Positions 8,791 to 17,700 of a stretch of 31,960 bases of DNA are shown here, one piece after another (position 1 is the first letter of the stretch; the number at the start of each line of letters is the position of its first letter). A program made the translations under genes and the position numbers. Below the pieces are notes generated by a model. It was not told the DNA's origin, did no database searches, and saw only the letters and a list, made by a program, of their open reading frames with translations. Origin of the DNA: a virus. The stretch covers positions 1 through 31,960 of the IMG/VR virus record IMGVR_UViG_3300046010_002404, one strand, 5' to 3'.

Positions 8791-9185
8791 TAATCAGTTT
8801 TTACAAGGGTGTCTAATTTGGGAGATGCCGCAACTATGCCTGGAATATTATTTAGACCTTTTTCTTTATCAGACCTTACCATAGCATGCTTTATAAAATT
8901 TACATGCTTTCTAGGATCTTTATTAGTTATAAATTTAACTTCTACAGTACTGTATTCGTAGTCCTTTAGAGTTCTGTTTATTTTATCCAGTCTTTCGTCT
9001 CCTCTCAAATCTACAATAGTTACTGTAGGAATGCCTCTAACTCTTTCAACCGCCTGTACTCTATTTATTTTTCTTTTAAATTTTACAAAAAAAACACAAG
9101 AGTAGCTATAAAATGTTTTTTTTATAGACTCTTTTCTCTTAAATCTATAGTCACGATCTTCTAATATGATATCAATTAGTTTCAC
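8790..9185 (-). CDS. Conserved phage protein between gp13 and gp14
   Basis: 131 residues beginning at a GTG that shares one base with the stop of the gp13-like gene. The first nine residues (MKLIDIILE) are of the capsid-targeting-like type described in the findings. Residues 25-100 alternate strands and helices (SYSCVFFVKF, a helix with RVQAVERVRGIP, the strand VTIVDL, then TVEVKFITNKDPR), a likely ferredoxin-like alpha/beta fold. The C-terminus ends IPGIVAASPKLDTL. Position suggests a neck or head-completion accessory protein. I do not recognise a named family and give no function. Confidence 0.7.
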   Translation of the reverse strand: MKLIDIILEDRDYRFKRKESIKKTFYSYSCVFFVKFKRKINRVQAVERVRGIPTVTIVDLRGDERLDKINRTLKDYEYSTVEVKFITNKDPRKHVNFIKHAMVRSDKEKGLNNIPGIVAASPKLDTLVKTD

Positions 9186-10351
9186 TATGCTATTATTATT
9201 GGCATTGGGAAATTTATAAAAGTCTCTCTCATCGTACTAGCTTCTTGAGATTTTTTCTCAAGTTGTTTTTGACGAGATGTGTCATCTAGTGTCCCTCTTA
9301 ATTGTTCTACCAAAGCAGTTTTTTCTGCGTTTGCTTGATCAATTAATGTTTGTCCATTAATAGTAACTTCTGCTCCTGGAACAGGTATCTGGCTGTATAC
9401 GCCTCGTATATTACCTAATGTTTCTTTTGTTACAGCTAGAGCATAATCAAATATCCATTTTTTAAATATGTCGTTTATTTGATTATAATTAATGTTATTA
9501 TAAGGAACGTTACTTACGTTTGTTATCAATCCATTAGAAGGGTTTCTGTATACAGCACTCCTTTCTGATTTTTTAATGTATGTAAAAAACAATCTTTTAT
9601 CAAAAGTAGGTATTGGGAATATTTTAAGCCTGTTATTTATAAGCTCAAAACTATAACCAGACTTTCTTATCTGATCATTAAACTCAATTGCTTGTATCTT
9701 TAAAACATCAAAGTATACAGGCATCAACATAAAGTTAATTCCAGGAGAAAATTGTCCAAATCCAAATGTCTCCATTAATGATTGAAGTCCTGTACCAGTT
9801 CCAGCATATGGATCAAAGTATCTTACTATCGCTGGAGGTGCTTCATAGAATATTCTTTTAATTTCTATGCTATCTCCAGGAGCTAATGATGCAGAAGCGC
9901 TAGCCCATGCGTTTAGATCGTAATGTTGTTTACCAGATATTAGGTCTATAGACCCAGAGTAGTAGTTTATATTACCTCCACTAGCAACTTCGCTACCATA
10001 ATCAGCAGCTATTCTAAACATGTTATCAAAATTCGGTTGAATTAGAGTCGTGTTTAGTGCGCTACCTGTTGTATTTCCTTCTAGAGATAGGTAGTTCTCC
10101 CTTATTTTATACTCATATAGCTCCTTTCCATAAACAGCTACAGCATCTTCTAAAGAAGCATAGAAATTGATGTCTTGAAGTTCAATTTCCATAATTGGAT
10201 AGCCTAATCTTCTAGCAGCAAACTTTACAAATTTTTGACCATCTACCTGAAATTCAGAATCGTTGTCAAAAAATCCAAAAGGGGTGTTTCCTGATACCGG
10301 AAGTAATGCTACATTAGCATCATAATATTGTATTTCTACTTGGCCAGCCAT
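9185..10351 (-). CDS. 13: gp13-like neck protein
   Basis: 388 residues against about 309 in T4 gp13. Recognisable segments are MEIELQDINFYASLEDAV and LYEYKIRENYLSLEG near residues 55-95, YEAPPAIVRYFDPYAGTGTG around 170-190, FGFGQFSPGINFMLMPVYFD around 200, and a C-terminal FKKWIFDYALAVTKETLGNIRG helix around 300. This set is typical of the neck protein placed upstream of gp14 in T4-type marine phages. It would form the head-tail connector ring below the portal. The ATG lies 27 bases after the phoH stop, in a gap carrying two overlapping copies of the ATATTTATA motif. The assignment to gp13 rests on pattern memory and gene order. Confidence 0.7.
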   Translation of the reverse strand: MAGQVEIQYYDANVALLPVSGNTPFGFFDNDSEFQVDGQKFVKFAARRLGYPIMEIELQDINFYASLEDAVAVYGKELYEYKIRENYLSLEGNTTGSALNTTLIQPNFDNMFRIAADYGSEVASGGNINYYSGSIDLISGKQHYDLNAWASASASLAPGDSIEIKRIFYEAPPAIVRYFDPYAGTGTGLQSLMETFGFGQFSPGINFMLMPVYFDVLKIQAIEFNDQIRKSGYSFELINNRLKIFPIPTFDKRLFFTYIKKSERSAVYRNPSNGLITNVSNVPYNNINYNQINDIFKKWIFDYALAVTKETLGNIRGVYSQIPVPGAEVTINGQTLIDQANAEKTALVEQLRGTLDDTSRQKQLEKKSQEASTMRETFINFPMPIIIA

Positions 10352-10361
10352 TATAATTCTT

Positions 10362-10376
10362 TATAAATATAAATAT
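10362..10376 (-). promoter_or_regulatory. Two overlapping ATATTTATA motifs before gp13
   Basis: Two copies overlapping by three bases (10362-10370 and 10368-10376), the nearer 10 bases before the ATG of the gp13-like gene. Confidence 0.5.
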
Positions 10377-10378
10377 TA

Positions 10379-11068
10379 CTAACTCCTGTATTGTTCAAAT
10401 ACAGAAAGCATAGGATCAACTATAGGATGTCTATGATTAGTTTGTAAGGTTATAATACTAAATCCCGGTATGTCTTTCATATGTTTACAAACAAAATCAA
10501 ACCCTGAATCTTTTTTATTTCTTAAATCTATCTGGGCTGAGTCTCCACATATAATTATTTTAGAACCTAAACATAGTCTTCCCATTATTAATTCTAACTG
10601 ATTTTCAGAACAGTTTTGTGCTTCGTCTATTATAACTATGCAGTTAGTAAAATTAAATCCTCTTAGAAATCCTACCGGGATTATTTCTATGAGTCCTTCT
10701 GTAACTATCTTTTCTATTTTTTCTTTACCGCATAATCTAAACATGTTGTCGTAAACAGGTGCAGTAAAGGGCGCCATTTTTTCTTCTTTGGTACCAGGTA
10801 GAAATCCTATCTGTTCTCCCGCTGTTATGGCTGGTCTTGCTATTATAATCTTCTCTACATCTTTTTTAAACAGCATATCTAAGGCTACTTGTGCAGCTAA
10901 TAACGACTTACCGCTACCTGCTTTACCTCTTATTACTGCTATATCACTGTTTATTATTTTATCTTTGGCATTCTTTTGTTCCTCGTTTAAAGATATATTA
11001 AACTTTATAGGATTCTTTGGAACTCTCTTTGACTTAAAAACCTGATCGCTGTGATGATTAGATGACAT
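10379..11068 (-). CDS. phoH: PhoH-family ATPase
   Basis: 229 residues forming one PhoH-type P-loop domain. Walker A is GKAGSGKS at 48-55, followed by the KIIIARPAITAGEQIGFLPG segment at 73-92 that is diagnostic of PhoH. Walker B is VIIDEAQN at 145-152, then GDSAQIDL. PhoH proteins are cytoplasmic ATPases, fused in some bacteria to RNase domains; in phages they occur very widely and their job is unknown. Some work ties them to RNA metabolism or phosphate stress, but nothing here shows which. The gene sits between the capsid terminator and the gp13-like gene, so it opens a new transcription unit, and an ATATTTATA motif lies 11 bases before its ATG. Confidence 0.95.
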   Translation of the reverse strand: MSSNHHSDQVFKSKRVPKNPIKFNISLNEEQKNAKDKIINSDIAVIRGKAGSGKSLLAAQVALDMLFKKDVEKIIIARPAITAGEQIGFLPGTKEEKMAPFTAPVYDNMFRLCGKEKIEKIVTEGLIEIIPVGFLRGFNFTNCIVIIDEAQNCSENQLELIMGRLCLGSKIIICGDSAQIDLRNKKDSGFDFVCKHMKDIPGFSIITLQTNHRHPIVDPMLSVFEQYRS

Positions 11069-11079
11069 AAACGCTTTTA

Positions 11080-11088
11080 TATAAATAT
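11080..11088 (-). promoter_or_regulatory. ATATTTATA motif before phoH
   Basis: Eleven bases before the phoH ATG and just after the gp23 terminator. Because the previous unit ends there, this copy is the strongest argument that the motif marks a transcription start. Confidence 0.55.
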
Positions 11089-11097
11089 TTTAAAGTA

Positions 11098-11126
11098 AAT
11101 AAAAAAGCCGGGACGAACCCGGCTTT
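11098..11126 (-). terminator. Rho-independent terminator after gp23
   Basis: Arms 11104-11112 and 11118-11126 form a perfect nine-pair stem (AAAGCCGGG type) with a five-base loop. Reading on the minus strand it is followed by a T tract (complement of the A run at 11098-11103). It lies 20 bases after the gp23 stop and ends the head operon before phoH. It is the only strong terminator I see in the window. Confidence 0.9.
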
Positions 11127-11145
11127 CTTAATATTTAGATTCTCA

Positions 11146-12783
11146 TTAGAATCCGCTGTTGAGGTCAGCAACTTCAACTTTACCGAAGAATTCGGAACGC
11201 AACATTTTCTTAGCGTACCTGGTCATAAGACCTTTTCTTGGTGTGAAAGTTTCTGGATCATACAACAATGGAGTCATGATCAATGGAATGTAAGGGGCAA
11301 ATACCGCACCTGTTTCCAAGAACTGGCTACCTTTGTAAGCCAATAGGATGGTGTTCTCATTCATGTATGGGTTAACATACACTTTGTAACGGCTATTCAA
11401 TTGACCAGCTTTGTGTGAACCCATTGCAAATTCTTCTTTGCTACCATCGGTATCAGCGGCATAGCCAGGGATAGATTCGATGATTGTTGCGATAGAAGGA
11501 CCGCACATAAGTACGTTAGCTTGGCCACGCAAAGTCTTTTGGTGGATCTTACGAGCTACACCTTGGATCTTAGTACCAAGAGTGGCGAACCACTGACCTT
11601 GAGTGTTATAGTAACCACCAGAACCAGCTGCTTGTACGCTCCAAGTACCAGCTACCTTATTGTAGAAGGTGTTTGCAGCAGCAGACCAGTAGTCTGTAGT
11701 GTTAGCGTTTTGGATCAACATGTCGATGATTTCGAGGTCGATCTCAAGAGAGATATATTCTGACAGAGTAGAAGTTAACTCAGCTTCAGCATCAAGAGAC
11801 TGGTATGCATTCAGGTCTTGGCTGAATTCCGGAGTCCACTTTGCTTTTAACTTTCTAGTTTTAGCAACTACAGCCTCAGAACGAAGTTCAACGTTGATCT
11901 CAGGGATAGCGTTAGAACCAGTCAAAGGAGATGATGCTGCATCTTCGAAGTCACCACGGCTGTTGTCAGCTGGTTGCTTCTGATAGAATACTACGCCAGA
12001 ACCAGAACCCAAGTTCAATTGACCAGCAGAGCCAGATACAATGAAAGAAAGGGTATCGTTAGAAGCGTAAGAAGTAAATTCAGCAAACAAGTTGCTTTCG
12101 TTTACACCACTACCAGTTACGATGAAACCACGTACAGCGTTGATGTCGAGGTTAGTCAAAGAACCGCTAGCAGAAGTTACTGACAACTTACGAAGTCTAC
12201 CAGCAGCAGCAGATGCACTGTAGATAGAGTTGAAGTTAACGTCAGCAGCAGATGCTGTTGTGATAGTGTAGTTTACAGATGCAGAGTAGTTGTTGATTGA
12301 GTAACCAAAATCTGCGCCGTAAAGACCACCAGAAGGATCAACATCTTTTACATTTGTAGTACCGTACATGCTGTCACCAGATGTGAAACGGTTTTGTTGA
12401 GCTGTACCAGGACGGTTGTTACCATACTTGAATTCTAAGAAGAATACAAGACCAGCAGGTAAAGTCATTGGTTGTACGCTAACGAACTCTTTAGAAGAGA
12501 TTTCAGCGAAGATTTTACGAACCAATGGAAGAGCTACACCAGCCCATTGCTCGCCAGCACCTACGGTGAATGTTCCACCAGTACCAGTTTGTGATTGTTC
12601 TACGAGAAGCTGCTTAGCTTGGTTCTCAAGGATGATAGACATCCTTTCTCTACCATAGGCCTGGTTCTTAAGGTCGTTACCTTCAAGAAGACCCGTAGCT
12701 TCCCACTTCTTTACTAACCTTTGCGCCTCAGTCATCTGAGATGCGTACGGGTTAGAACTTTCGAGGAGAGATTGTACGTTCAT
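11146..12783 (-). CDS. 23: Major capsid protein gp23-like
   Basis: 545 residues, near T4 gp23 (521). The N-terminus (LLESSNPYASQMTEAQRLVKKWEATGLLEG) and the downstream GEQWAGVALPLVRKIFAEISSKEFVSVQPMTLPAG are classic gp23 features; the C-terminal half has LKAKWTPEFSQDLNAY and YVNPYMNENTILLAYKGS. A probable prohead-protease site (L-x-E) is L60-V61-E62, close to the place where T4 gp23 is cut. The protein forms the capsid shell. Codon use is visibly richer in C/G third bases than in neighbouring genes, as expected for very high expression. The 25-base leader is almost pure A with no Shine-Dalgarno. It is followed by a strong terminator. Confidence 0.95.
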   Translation of the reverse strand: MNVQSLLESSNPYASQMTEAQRLVKKWEATGLLEGNDLKNQAYGRERMSIILENQAKQLLVEQSQTGTGGTFTVGAGEQWAGVALPLVRKIFAEISSKEFVSVQPMTLPAGLVFFLEFKYGNNRPGTAQQNRFTSGDSMYGTTNVKDVDPSGGLYGADFGYSINNYSASVNYTITTASAADVNFNSIYSASAAAGRLRKLSVTSASGSLTNLDINAVRGFIVTGSGVNESNLFAEFTSYASNDTLSFIVSGSAGQLNLGSGSGVVFYQKQPADNSRGDFEDAASSPLTGSNAIPEINVELRSEAVVAKTRKLKAKWTPEFSQDLNAYQSLDAEAELTSTLSEYISLEIDLEIIDMLIQNANTTDYWSAAANTFYNKVAGTWSVQAAGSGGYYNTQGQWFATLGTKIQGVARKIHQKTLRGQANVLMCGPSIATIIESIPGYAADTDGSKEEFAMGSHKAGQLNSRYKVYVNPYMNENTILLAYKGSQFLETGAVFAPYIPLIMTPLLYDPETFTPRKGLMTRYAKKMLRSEFFGKVEVADLNSGF

Positions 12784-12808
12784 TTTTTGTTTTTTTTATT
12801 TTGTTTTT

Positions 12809-13951
12809 TTATTTGATAATACCAGCGAGTTTCTGCCACCTAGATACTTGCGCATCAGCATCAGTAATCACGCCTTCATTTATAACACGCTTAGTTGAGG
12901 TACCGGCTGCCTTAGAAGCAAATCCCATAGACTCTTTAAGACCTACTTTAGTATTGTCGTTCTTAACGCTGAAAGCTTGATCTAAAGATTCATGTACAAT
13001 TTTAGCTTCTTTAGTTGTGCTAGCTTTGTCAAATGCGCTAATAACTTTTAATTTTTGTTGTTCAGAAAGATTGTACTTACGTAAAATCTTATTTAAGTAA
13101 AGAAGTTTAGCGTTGATCAAGTTAGTTTCGTTAACTTTTTGAGCTAACTCAGCAGCTTGACGCTTGATTTCTTTAATTTCTTCTACTTCTGCACCTTTTT
13201 CTTCTGCTACACCTTTTGCATTACGAAGTGCGTTGGCAATTACTTGAGCATTACTCTGCATCTTTTGAATTACGTCGTCACCAATTCCTATTTTCTTCAA
13301 AATTGGAGTTAATAATGCCATTAAAACGCCTTTATCTTCACCCTCACCTACATAAGATTTGTCATCAGACTCCTCGTCTTTAGCTTCTTCCATTTCTTCT
13401 TCGAGATCACCTTCCATTTCAGCAAGAAGTGCAGCGATGTCGATTTCTTCGTCTACTGATTTTTCATTATCATCGTCTCCATTTTCTTCTTCAGAATCAT
13501 CATCGTCAGAATGGCTTTTCTTACCTTCTTTTTGTGGCTCCATGTCATCATCACCCTCGTCTTCAACTTCCATTACTTCCTTCTTTTCATCATCGTCATC
13601 ACTGTCATCACCTTTTTCACCTTTTTCAAGTTCAGCTATGATTTCATCAAGATCGAAAGCTTCGTCAGCGTCACCTTCTATGTCTCCTTCAGCTTCTTCT
13701 TCCATACCGTAGCCTTCATCATCACCTTCTTCTTTCTCCTGCTTTTTCTCTTCCATTTTTTCTTTATCAGGGTCCATTTCTTCGTCGTACTCTTCTTCAA
13801 GATCGTCAGCTTCTTCTGATAAACGAGCGGCAAGCATTGCCTTAACTTTAGAATCAAAAGCTTCGTTTAAACTAGCTTTTGCATTCTCAATAGCCATTTT
13901 TTTGATAGCATCCGCTTCTGCGATTGCTTCTTTGAGCAAATTTGTGTTCAT
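12809..13951 (-). CDS. 22: Prohead scaffold protein gp22-like
   Basis: 380 residues with three parts: an alpha-helical N-terminus (LLKEAIAEADAIKKMAIENAKASLNEAF), a very acidic low-complexity stretch from about 45 to 205 made of D, E, K and G, and an alpha-helical C-terminal part (LLTPILKKIGIGDDVIQKM and LNKILRKYNLSEQQKLKVISAFDKA). This composition and the place between protease and capsid genes identify the scaffold of the prohead core, which gp21 degrades before packaging. I-A-E-A at 10-13 matches the T4 cleavage consensus. The start is preceded by AAGGAAAAA, one of the few Shine-Dalgarno-like leaders in the window. Confidence 0.9.
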   Translation of the reverse strand: MNTNLLKEAIAEADAIKKMAIENAKASLNEAFDSKVKAMLAARLSEEADDLEEEYDEEMDPDKEKMEEKKQEKEEGDDEGYGMEEEAEGDIEGDADEAFDLDEIIAELEKGEKGDDSDDDDEKKEVMEVEDEGDDDMEPQKEGKKSHSDDDDSEEENGDDDNEKSVDEEIDIAALLAEMEGDLEEEMEEAKDEESDDKSYVGEGEDKGVLMALLTPILKKIGIGDDVIQKMQSNAQVIANALRNAKGVAEEKGAEVEEIKEIKRQAAELAQKVNETNLINAKLLYLNKILRKYNLSEQQKLKVISAFDKASTTKEAKIVHESLDQAFSVKNDNTKVGLKESMGFASKAAGTSTKRVINEGVITDADAQVSRWQKLAGIIK

Positions 13952-13978
13952 TTTTCCTTAAATTTTTTTTTGGATTTA

Positions 13979-14045
13979 CGCCTATTAAAGAGGTGTAATA
14001 GATTTCTTTTTATTCAACTCTTTATAAGAAAAAGAGTATTAGGCG
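13979..14045 (-). promoter_or_regulatory. Nested inverted repeats in the scaffold-gene leader
   Basis: Outer arms 13979-13987 and 14037-14045 pair over nine bases with one mismatch. Inside, 14017-14023 and 14031-14037 form a perfect seven-pair stem with a seven-base loop. The structure would be in the 5' leader of gp22/gp23 messages. There is no T tract after it, so it is not a standard terminator. Confidence 0.45.
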
Positions 14046-14056
14046 AATATGTCTAC

Positions 14057-14065
14057 AATAAATAT
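14057..14065 (-). promoter_or_regulatory. Variant motif (ATATTTATT) in the gap before scaffold gene
   Basis: Coding strand ATATTTATT, one mismatch from the consensus, about 105 bases before the gp22 ATG. It is the only candidate start signal in the long gap that would drive gp22 and gp23. Confidence 0.35.
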
Positions 14066-14109
14066 ATAAAAAAAGTAAAAAAAATATATTTTATATAAAT
14101 TTTTTACTC

Positions 14110-14718
14110 TTAGCAATGACAAACCCCTGTATTATTACAGATAAGGTCTTTTATAATAGTATCTATATTCTGAAAAGATTGTGTCATTTCGTATCCTTCT
14201 TTCAAGGTTAAATTAGCCCCTTGTGTAGATTCAAAAGATACTAAATCAAATGTCAACAATTTAAAATCGTCATTAACTACTACAGTTCCATCGTGAGATT
14301 CTTGAACACTTCCCATACCTCTAGAGCTAATCCCTACTGGAATTCCTCTACGAAGTAGCCCTGCAGCGATTCTACCTGCTGGGAACTCATCTCCATCTAA
14401 AATCTCAATATCTCCCATAACATCATCTCCTTTCCAGTAAATGTTTACTATATTATGAGATACGTTTTTAAGGTTAACCACATTAGAATCGCTATGATCT
14501 AGCTCCCCTAAAGCACGGTTTTGCTTAACCATGTTGCTGTTATACTCTTCTATTTCTTTGCGCAGTACTCCTTCAGGATACACCCTACCATTCCTATTTT
14601 TAGCATTAGCCCTTTGTATGACTACATTCTTAATAATCATCTTCTCACCAGGCTTGTAAGCCTCAGTAAGCTTTATAGGACTTATATCTAACTTATAATA
14701 TTCTGTAAGTACTTGCAT
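14110..14718 (-). CDS. 21: Prohead maturation protease gp21-like
   Basis: 202 residues, near T4 gp21 (212). The fold markers are NRNGRVYPEGVL at 41-52, the catalytic histidine in GELDHSDS (H75) and the serine in GISSRGMGS (S131 or S132), with FDLVSFES following. This is the herpes-assemblin-like serine protease clan of T4 and HK97-type phages. It activates inside the prohead, cuts the scaffold, core and capsid proteins after (I/L)-x-E, and digests itself. A candidate self-site is L4-T5-E6. It follows the 1045-residue gene by 11 bases and is separated from the scaffold gene by the longest non-coding gap in the window. Confidence 0.93.
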   Translation of the reverse strand: MQVLTEYYKLDISPIKLTEAYKPGEKMIIKNVVIQRANAKNRNGRVYPEGVLRKEIEEYNSNMVKQNRALGELDHSDSNVVNLKNVSHNIVNIYWKGDDVMGDIEILDGDEFPAGRIAAGLLRRGIPVGISSRGMGSVQESHDGTVVVNDDFKLLTFDLVSFESTQGANLTLKEGYEMTQSFQNIDTIIKDLICNNTGVCHC

Positions 14719-14729
14719 GTTATATATAA

Positions 14730-17700
14730 TTATCTATATTTGTTCATTTGTCTATCGGATATTACCTGTAGTGCTTGTAGTATTTTACTTTTAGGATCTA
14801 TATCTTTTCTAGCTCCTTTTTCTGAGGCTTTTTGTATAAACTTTACTATTGTTTTTTCTACGTGACCTAAATTAGGATTTTTTTGTATTCCTTTAGACAA
14901 TGTTCTATCTCTCATGTAATCACTAGCTAACTCTTCAGCATTTTTAAGCTGCTGGTCCATTGGGACATTGTCATCAAACATAGAGTCTATTTCTTTTTCG
15001 TCAGCCTCAGCCACTCTACCGCCTCTCATAGTCAATGTATTTGGTTCAAAAGGACGTGCCATTTGAGATCCTAATGGACTATCAGCCATATCATTTAAAT
15101 CGTCAGGACGAGCTATTTCATAGCCTTTAGGGGCATATGAATTAAATATACTAACTCCTTCATCTCCTAATTCATGAACAAGTTTACTTACAATAGCGTG
15201 TTTTTCTGATCCGTTAGATCTTACATAAGGATCCTCACTATCTTGAAATCCCCATTCATATTTTTTCATGTATTCTTCAAGACGCTTTTTTTTTACTTCA
15301 GGACCTTGTACTCCAATGTACTGTCCTAGTTCTGATTCTTGAATAGCTTTTCTAATACGTGTACGGATGTATGCCTCTAGTTTAGAGTCTGCTTTTGGTT
15401 TCTTAAATGCATTGTCTACTATAGTTTTAAGAGGCTCTAAAACATCATTAACTTTGTTAACTTCGTTAGGTTTATTTATGTCTTTAATAAAGACTCCATT
15501 TGATGAACTACCATCAAAAATAACTTTTGACCCACCTTTTAAAGTTATAGTTAATTTTTTGTCTTTTAAAACAGCTTCTACAGCGTCTCCTGTAACCTGT
15601 GCCACTTTGTCGAAATCATTTGGATCTGATTCTATCACAAAAGAAACCTGTGTTTTTAACTTAGCTTCGTCTTCTTTGGAAAGTTCTTCTTTTACATTTT
15701 TTTCTGATACGTCACTTTTTCTAGTTAGATTTATTCCGTATTTAGGTAGATTTATTTTACTAACAGTAATATAATTAGTAGAACCCAAACTATTCTTAAG
15801 ATCATCTGCTTCTTTTTCTGTAGGAAATCCTTTAATAACACGTTTATCAGCTTTATTTACTACAAAGTACAAAGCTGGTCCTCCTTTTTCTTTTTCTTTT
15901 TCTGATTTTACAGGTTCATTTAATGGAACGGGGCTGTTTACTTTTAAAACTCCTTTTACAGTATCGTATATTGTGTTTCCAGTGTCTTTAGATATGCCTC
16001 TTTTTTTCTCCATTTCAAAATCAAATGAAGGTTGTTTTTGAGCCCCGGCGTCTATTTTAAAATCAGGAACAAGTTTTTTAATCCTACTTAAAGGCATGAT
16101 TAAATCTTCGCTTTTTTTGTCTCCTATTTTAAAATTAACGCTATACACTTTATCCCCAGGTTGCACCTTTCCTACTAATGCCGCTACGTCTTTTGGATTT
16201 GTAGGATCAAAATAAGAATCATCGGCTGTTCTAACTTTCTTTTCTCCTGAAAGGCTTCTATACCCTCTTAGTTTCTTTTCTGCATCTTGTGTTTTAGGTT
16301 CTTCCCCTTTAGTAGGTTTATTTTTTTTATACTCTTCTTCCGGTACTATAGACTCCACTCCACTTAATTTTGGAGTTCTTGAAAGTCTTTCAATATTCTC
16401 AGCTTGTCTTTTATCTAAAAACACTTTGTATATTCCAGGTGCATATTTAGACACTTTACCTGAATCATACCTTTTTGCTAGATCAAGTGCAGGTGCAGTA
16501 AAATTTCCTTCATCATCAGTAGCAAGAGTTACTGCGTAGTATTGTTTTTCCCTTTTTTGTATATCTTCAGATATTCTTTGGCTGCTTTTCATTTGTTTCA
16601 TTTTATCGTACGCGTATTTAATTCTATTATATAAATCTGGATTTTCTGTAAAACCCTTTATATAATTTTTTATATCTTCTATTATCCTGTCTGTATCTTT
16701 TTCACTAACGCTGAGATCTAAAATAGATTTTAAAAAATCTATCATTTTATTATAATACTTTTTATGAGATAATTTTTTATCTTCTTCATCTCTGGTATCG
16801 TCTACAGAATCAGAGTAGTTTTGTATTATATTCCTTAGTGTAGATACATTATTTCGATCAGTTATAAAACTATCAACTTTGCCTTTTGTCTTACTGTCAG
16901 TTTTTTTTGTAGGAACAGCAGGTTTTTCTTTTTTCACATCAGCACTTGCCGATTTTTTTGGATCTTCGGTTGTACTATCGTCTTCACTCCCAGAATAATA
17001 GTATTTTTCAAAAGCACTATATAATTTCGGTCTTTCTAGTGCAGTTTCTAAACTACTAAGTACTGATTCTTCAAACTCCTCATCACCTTTTGATTGCGCT
17101 TTTACAAATTTCCTTATTTCATCAGAAAGATTTTTTCTAACCTCTTCTTCTTTTTTAGCAGCTCTTACTCTTTCTTCTTGTGAAGAATTTAAATTGTATT
17201 TAGTTGCAAAATTTACTATAAGACTCTTTATATACCTTTGTATTTCTTGCCTTAAAAAAAATTCAGCAATTTTTAATTTTGCCGGTCTTATATCAGTAGG
17301 ATCTTTTCTTTTAAGTTTTTTAGCTCTTTCTATATCTTCTAAATAAGTTAAATAATCCAATAGAGACGTATTTCTAACCCCTATCCCTTTTTCATATACA
17401 TCTTGAAGAGGTACCAACTCCAGTCTATGCTCTTCTGGTAATTTTTTGTTAGTTTCCTCTAATTGATCTTTTGATAAATAAATAAAATTTTTAGTTGCAA
17501 ATTTTTTAACAACATCAGAACCTTTCGCTCCTCTTTTATATTCTTTAGTTGATGTATAATATATATCTTTGCTATGTTCAGGTTGATCACTAGGTACTAT
17601 AGAAGCAGCTATTTTATAATTATTTTTCAAACTATCATATTCTGCCTTGGTCAGCTTTCTATATATTACATAGTAATGTCTTTTTTGATTGTCAACTATG

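Noticed and set aside
13359-13712. Plus-strand serine-rich ORF and others opposite gp22
   Set aside because: Antisense of the acidic D/E stretch of the scaffold; no codon bias or start signal.
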